Below, piece by piece: positions 60,709-64,000 of a stretch of DNA of 64,000 nt (position 1 is its first letter; the number at the start of each line of letters is the position of its first letter). The notes below the pieces were generated by a model. It saw nothing but the letters and a program-made list of their open reading frames with translations, was not told where the DNA came from and made no database searches. This DNA comes from Paractinoplanes abujensis (lineage in GTDB: Bacteria; Actinomycetota; Actinomycetes; Mycobacteriales; Micromonosporaceae), in assembly GCF_014204895.1 (NCBI RefSeq), contig NZ_JACHMF010000001.1, positions 4,402,001 through 4,466,000 on the forward strand, written 5' to 3'. The position numbers were made by a program, and so were the translations under genes.

Positions 60709-62606
60709 ACCCGGAAATTGTGAAAGCCGTCTGCGACACCCTGGTCCCCCGTGTGCCGGCCGCCGCCGGCGACAGTCCCGAAGCGGCCACCTTGCTCGGC
60801 CTGAGCGCATCGGACCTGGGCATCGACGCGATCGCCGCTGCCGTGATCCCGATGCTCGCCCCGCACGTACAAGACAAGATCACGACGACGCTGGCCGCGC
60901 TGGGCGACGACTTCGCCGCGGCCGGCGACGAGGAGCGAGCTCTTCGCTGGCGGTCCGCCCTCGAGAACGCCGGCACCTACCCGGGCGCGATCATCCTGCA
61001 GAGCACCGTGCTCGCGATGTTCTACACCGGCCCCGACGCCGACGCCAAGAACCCGACCTGGCCCGCGATCGGCTACCCGGGCCCGCTGCTGCCCACGCCG
61101 AGCGAGGCCGAGTTCCCCAAGACGCTGCGCACCATCACCGCGGACGACGACCTGACCGCCGACGCCGTCGTGATCGGCTCCGGCGCGGGCGGCGGTGTGG
61201 CCGCGGCCCGCCTGGCCGAGGCCGGGCTGCGGGTCCTCGTCCTGGAGAAGGGTTCCTACCGCAACGAGCCCGATCTGCCGCAGCTGGAGGCGCTGTCGTT
61301 CCCCAACCTCTATCTGGGCGGCGGTTTCCTCTGGTCGACCAGCGCGTCCGTCGGGTTGCTGGCGGGCTCGACGGTCGGCGGCGGCACCACTGTCAACTCG
61401 ATGGCCTGCCTGCCCACGCCCGGCTACGTGGTCGACGAGTGGCGCGAGCGCGGCATGAAGGGGCTCGACGACTTCGACGAGCACGTGCGCGCGGTCATGG
61501 AGCGGATCAACGCGAAACCGTCGAACACCGTGCACAATCGCGTCAACGAGATCCTGATCCGCGGTTTCGAGGCGGCCGGGCTGGCCTGGGCCACGCTGGC
61601 CCGCAACGCCAAGGACGACGAGTCGCGCTACTGCGGCGAGTGCAACGCGGGCTGCCTGGTCGGGTGCAAGCAGTCGACCATGAAGACGTTCCTGCAGGAC
61701 GCCAGCGACCACGGCGCCCGCCTGCTGCCGGACTGCGACGTGCGCGAGATCCTGCACGAGGACGGGCGGGCCTCCGGCGTACGGGCAACGATCGGCGATC
61801 GCGAGGTCGAGCTGCACGCGCCGATCGTCGTCGTCGCCGCGGGTGCCCTGGCCAGCCCGGCGCTGCTGCTGGCGTCGGGGATCGGCGGCCCCGAAGCCGG
61901 CCAGAACTTGCACGTGCATCCCTCGTACTTCATGAGCGGGGTGTTCGACTCCGACGTGCGCGGCTGGGAGGGGCAGATCCTGACCAGCGTCAGCCACAAC
62001 TACGAGCACGTGGCCGGCGAGCACGGTTTCGTCGTGGAGGCGGCCCCGATGGGTCTGGGTTTCTGGACGGCGCTCACCCCGTGGCAGGGCGGCGAGTCGC
62101 ACAAGCGCGAACAGCTGCGGCTGCGGCACGTGTCGGGTGTGTGGGGTTTCGCGCGGGACCACGGCTCGGGCCGCGTCGAGCTGGGCCCGGACGGCATGCC
62201 GCTGATCCACTGGGACCTGAACGACGACGTCGATCTGGAGGTCGTGCGGCGTTGCCACGTCGAACTGGCGAAGTTGTTGCGCGCGGCGGGCGCACGCGAG
62301 ATCTTCACGTTCCTGCCGGGTGATCCGCGATGGCGGGAGGGAGAGGACTTCCAGGCGTTCCTCGGCACCCTGGCCGCGCTGGAGGGGCCGGACGTCCTGA
62401 CGTTGTCGGCGCACCAGTCGGGCACCTGCGCCACGGGCACGGTCGTGGACGGCGAGGGTCAGCTCTTCGATGTCCGGGGCGTCTATGTGGCCGACGCTTC
62501 GGCGCTGCCCACCGCGCCCGGCGTCAACCCGATGGTCTCGATCGAGGCGTACGCGGCCAAGACCGCGGGGCACATCGTGGCGGCGCTCAGATCTCCTGCG
62601 CGCTGA
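60705..62606 (+). CDS. GMC-family FAD oxidoreductase with N-terminal extension (second)
   Basis: A 633-aa flavoprotein paralogous to the one at 55050-56978. It has the N-terminal helical extension (PEIVKAVCDTLVPRVP...), FAD motif GSGAGGGVAAARLAEAG, Cys loop YCGECNAGCLVGCKQST with four or five Cys, and GMC end SAHQSGTCATG plus DASALPTAPGVNPM. It probably oxidises a related alcohol. The substrate specificity of the two copies may differ because the region between the FAD motif and the Cys loop diverges. ATG 60705 is coupled to the hydrolase stop (ATGA). Its end overlaps the IclR gene by 20 bp. Confidence 0.92.
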   Translation: MNPEIVKAVCDTLVPRVPAAAGDSPEAATLLGLSASDLGIDAIAAAVIPMLAPHVQDKITTTLAALGDDFAAAGDEERALRWRSALENAGTYPGAIILQSTVLAMFYTGPDADAKNPTWPAIGYPGPLLPTPSEAEFPKTLRTITADDDLTADAVVIGSGAGGGVAAARLAEAGLRVLVLEKGSYRNEPDLPQLEALSFPNLYLGGGFLWSTSASVGLLAGSTVGGGTTVNSMACLPTPGYVVDEWRERGMKGLDDFDEHVRAVMERINAKPSNTVHNRVNEILIRGFEAAGLAWATLARNAKDDESRYCGECNAGCLVGCKQSTMKTFLQDASDHGARLLPDCDVREILHEDGRASGVRATIGDREVELHAPIVVVAAGALASPALLLASGIGGPEAGQNLHVHPSYFMSGVFDSDVRGWEGQILTSVSHNYEHVAGEHGFVVEAAPMGLGFWTALTPWQGGESHKREQLRLRHVSGVWGFARDHGSGRVELGPDGMPLIHWDLNDDVDLEVVRRCHVELAKLLRAAGAREIFTFLPGDPRWREGEDFQAFLGTLAALEGPDVLTLSAHQSGTCATGTVVDGEGQLFDVRGVYVADASALPTAPGVNPMVSIEAYAAKTAGHIVAALRSPAR

Positions 62607-63393
62607 GCAGCTTCGTCATCCGCCGGCCGACCAGGTTGAGCAGGCCGACGTAACGATCGACCTTGGCCCGCGTCGTCGGGGCGGTCACCGAGAGGGCCGC
62701 CACGACGGCGCCGGTCGCGCCGGTGAGCGGGATGGCCACGCTCATGTAACCGATCCGGGTCTGCTCGAACTCGGCCACGAAGCCCTGCTCGCGGGCCTTC
62801 TGCAGCTCCTGGGCGAGCAGGCCGGGGGCCACCGTGGTGCGCGGCGTGACCCGGGTCAGCGGGGCGGTCATCACCTCGTCGAGCAGGTGCCGCGAGCCGA
62901 ACGCGAGCAGCGCCTTGCCGGTCGCCGTGCAGTGCAGCGGCATCCGCCCGGCCACGCGCGAGGGCCGGCTGATCTGGGCGTGCTCCCCCGACACCTTGTC
63001 CAGGTAGAGCACTTCGAGGCCGTCGGCCACGGCCAGGTGCGCGGTCTCGTGGGTGGCCTGCACCAGATCGATCATCAGCGGGCGGGCCAGGTCGCGCAGG
63101 ATCCGCTGGCGGGGCACGCGCTGGCCGATCTCGAAGAGCCGCATGCCGAGCCGGTACTCGCCGTTGCGGCGCTCCAGCAGCCCCCACTGCACGAGCTCCT
63201 GGCTGAGCCGGTGCACCGACGCCTTCGCGAGGCCGGTGCGCCGGGCCAGTTCGCTGAGGCTGAGCGTCTCGTCGTCGAGGCCGAACACCTCGAGGATGCG
63301 GCGCACCTTGCCGAGCACGCTGTTGCTGTCGGGGGCGGGATGAGGGTCGCGAGGGTCGGGCTGAAACAGGCAGTTCGCTGCGGGGGCCTCCAT
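62587..63393 (-). CDS. IclR-family regulator (second)
   Basis: A 268-aa IclR-type regulator. LSELARRTGLAKASVHRLSQELVQWGLLER is the winged helix, and EVLYLDKVSGEHAQISRPSRVAGRMPLHCTATGKALLA begins the effector domain. The start ATG 63393 or GTG 63396 is followed by a short unordered lead. Two tandem operator copies lie about 40-80 bp upstream (63435-63470), and similar sites precede the importer, amidase and dimethylformamidase-like genes, so it is the best candidate for the regulon controller. It is convergent with the second GMC gene. Confidence 0.93.
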   Translation of the reverse strand: MEAPAANCLFQPDPRDPHPAPDSNSVLGKVRRILEVFGLDDETLSLSELARRTGLAKASVHRLSQELVQWGLLERRNGEYRLGMRLFEIGQRVPRQRILRDLARPLMIDLVQATHETAHLAVADGLEVLYLDKVSGEHAQISRPSRVAGRMPLHCTATGKALLAFGSRHLLDEVMTAPLTRVTPRTTVAPGLLAQELQKAREQGFVAEFEQTRIGYMSVAIPLTGATGAVVAALSVTAPTTRAKVDRYVGLLNLVGRRMTKLLSAQEI

Positions 63394-63434
63394 CACCTGA
63401 ATCTCGTCGCCCGCGTCACACTTATCAACGAAAC

Positions 63435-63470
63435 GGTCCGGCCAGCGGAACACGTCCCGCCAGCCGGACC
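63435..63470. promoter_or_regulatory. tandem IclR-type operators upstream of the second IclR gene
   Basis: GGTCCG-GCCAG-CGGAAC (63435-63451) and GTCCCG-CCAGC-CGGACC (63454-63470) have centres 19 bp apart, just upstream of the leftward IclR gene. This fits autoregulation by two IclR dimers on one face of the helix. Confidence 0.7.
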
Positions 63471-63478
63471 ACCCCGTC

Positions 63479-64000
63479 TCAGAACGAAAGAACCGCGCGA
63501 CCCCGTACGTGTCCCGACCGCATCCGCGCGATCGCGTCCACCGCGTCCGCCAGCGGGACGCTTTCCACCGCCACGCTCAGCTCGCCCGCCGCCAGCCGCT
63601 CGATCAGCGCGGGCGCCAGCTCCCGGGCCCGGCGCTCGTGCCGGATCATGTTGACCGGCAGCAGCGCCACGTCGTCGAGCAGCCAGCTCGGCAGGTCGAT
63701 GGTGACCTCGGTGCCGGCCACGTAACCGATCACCACGGCCCGCCCGCCCTGGCGCACCCAGCGGCTGCGCCCGACCAGGCCGTCGCCGCCGAGCGTGTCG
63801 ATCAGCAGGTCGAAGGGGCGGTCGTCGAACGCGCCCAGCACGACACCGGTGACACCGTCGGGGACGAGCGCGAGCTGATCCTCGCGGGCGACCAGGCCGG
63901 TCACCTCGGCCCCGGCCAGCCGCGCCTGCTGGGCCACGCTGGCCCCCACGGCCCCGGCCGCGCCGACCACGGCGACCTTCTCCCCCGGCTGCAGCTTGGC
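63479..64000 (-). CDS. zinc-type alcohol dehydrogenase/quinone oxidoreductase, partial at right edge
   Basis: The C-terminal part of a medium-chain dehydrogenase/reductase. The dinucleotide-binding GAAGAVGASVAQQARLAGAEVTG, then LLIDTLGGDGLVGRSRWVRQGGRAVVIGYVAGT, and the ending RMRSGHVRGRAVLSF are typical of quinone-oxidoreductase-like members. The N-terminal part, including the catalytic domain, lies beyond position 64000. It is on the same strand as the IclR gene but upstream of it, separated by about 85 bp with the tandem operators. Confidence 0.85.
   Translation of the reverse strand, partial: AKLQPGEKVAVVGAAGAVGASVAQQARLAGAEVTGLVAREDQLALVPDGVTGVVLGAFDDRPFDLLIDTLGGDGLVGRSRWVRQGGRAVVIGYVAGTEVTIDLPSWLLDDVALLPVNMIRHERRARELAPALIERLAAGELSVAVESVPLADAVDAIARMRSGHVRGRAVLSF

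Overview
The window is very GC-rich, with frequent GTG and TTG starts, short or overlapping gene junctions, a BTAD-type (SARP-like) regulator, two ECF-type sigma loci and many one-component regulators. This is typical of a filamentous actinomycete. The chemoreceptor, the four GGDEF proteins and the abundance of the palindrome CGTACG make a member of the Micromonosporaceae such as Actinoplanes plausible, but the genus is inference. I see no rRNA, tRNA, CRISPR array, intact insertion sequence or replication origin.

Left part, 0-27 kb. It opens with a small zinc-ribbon gene and three cyclic-di-GMP proteins. One of them, GGDQF+EAL, looks enzymatically degenerate. The other two, GGDEF+EVL and PAS+GGDEF, are divergently transcribed. 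A 31/43-bp minisatellite and a frame-disrupted proline-rich gene lie among them. Next come a 1210-aa BTAD/ATPase regulator, a hemerythrin, an esterase-PucR pair, an ArsR-SRPBCC pair with a double palindromic operator facing a phosphotransferase, a small proteasome-like Ntn hydrolase, an ECF sigma/CU044_5270 pair, a class C beta-lactamase-like protein facing a TetR gene, a CPA1 antiporter, a GlcD-like oxidase, and an SDR gene facing a second TetR gene with three operator copies.

Middle, 27-42 kb. A GH120 beta-xylosidase gene has a LacI regulator next to it and operator-like palindromes at its promoter. A methyl-accepting chemotaxis protein, an HxlR regulator and an S51-like peptidase follow. 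A tightly coupled four-gene Fe-siderophore ABC uptake operon lies behind an IdeR/DtxR-type iron box. Then come a SCO6745-family protein and a leftward operon encoding an aldehyde dehydrogenase, a membrane protein, a LacI-sensor/GGDEF fusion and a hypothetical protein.

Right part, 42-64 kb. This is an accessory catabolic region. Two similar IclR regulators (43.7 and 63.4 kb) flank a dimethylformamidase-like gene, a sugar-type ABC importer (ATPase, permease, binding protein), two amidases, two long GMC oxidoreductases and an alpha/beta hydrolase that lacks the usual Ser and His. A six-gene leftward operon (59676 to 51047) ends in a strong hairpin and faces a two-gene rightward operon. A 17-bp inverted repeat, roughly GKTCCG-N5-CGGAMC, recurs upstream of the aldehyde dehydrogenase/IclR pair, the dimethylformamidase-like gene, the divergent operons and the second IclR gene. 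This suggests one IclR-controlled regulon for import, oxidation and hydrolysis of an unidentified amide- and alcohol-containing compound. Decay is visible between these genes: a fused and frameshifted sigma/beta-propeller locus, a 5' remnant of a flavoprotein gene and an IS256-type transposase relic. The window ends inside a zinc-type dehydrogenase gene.
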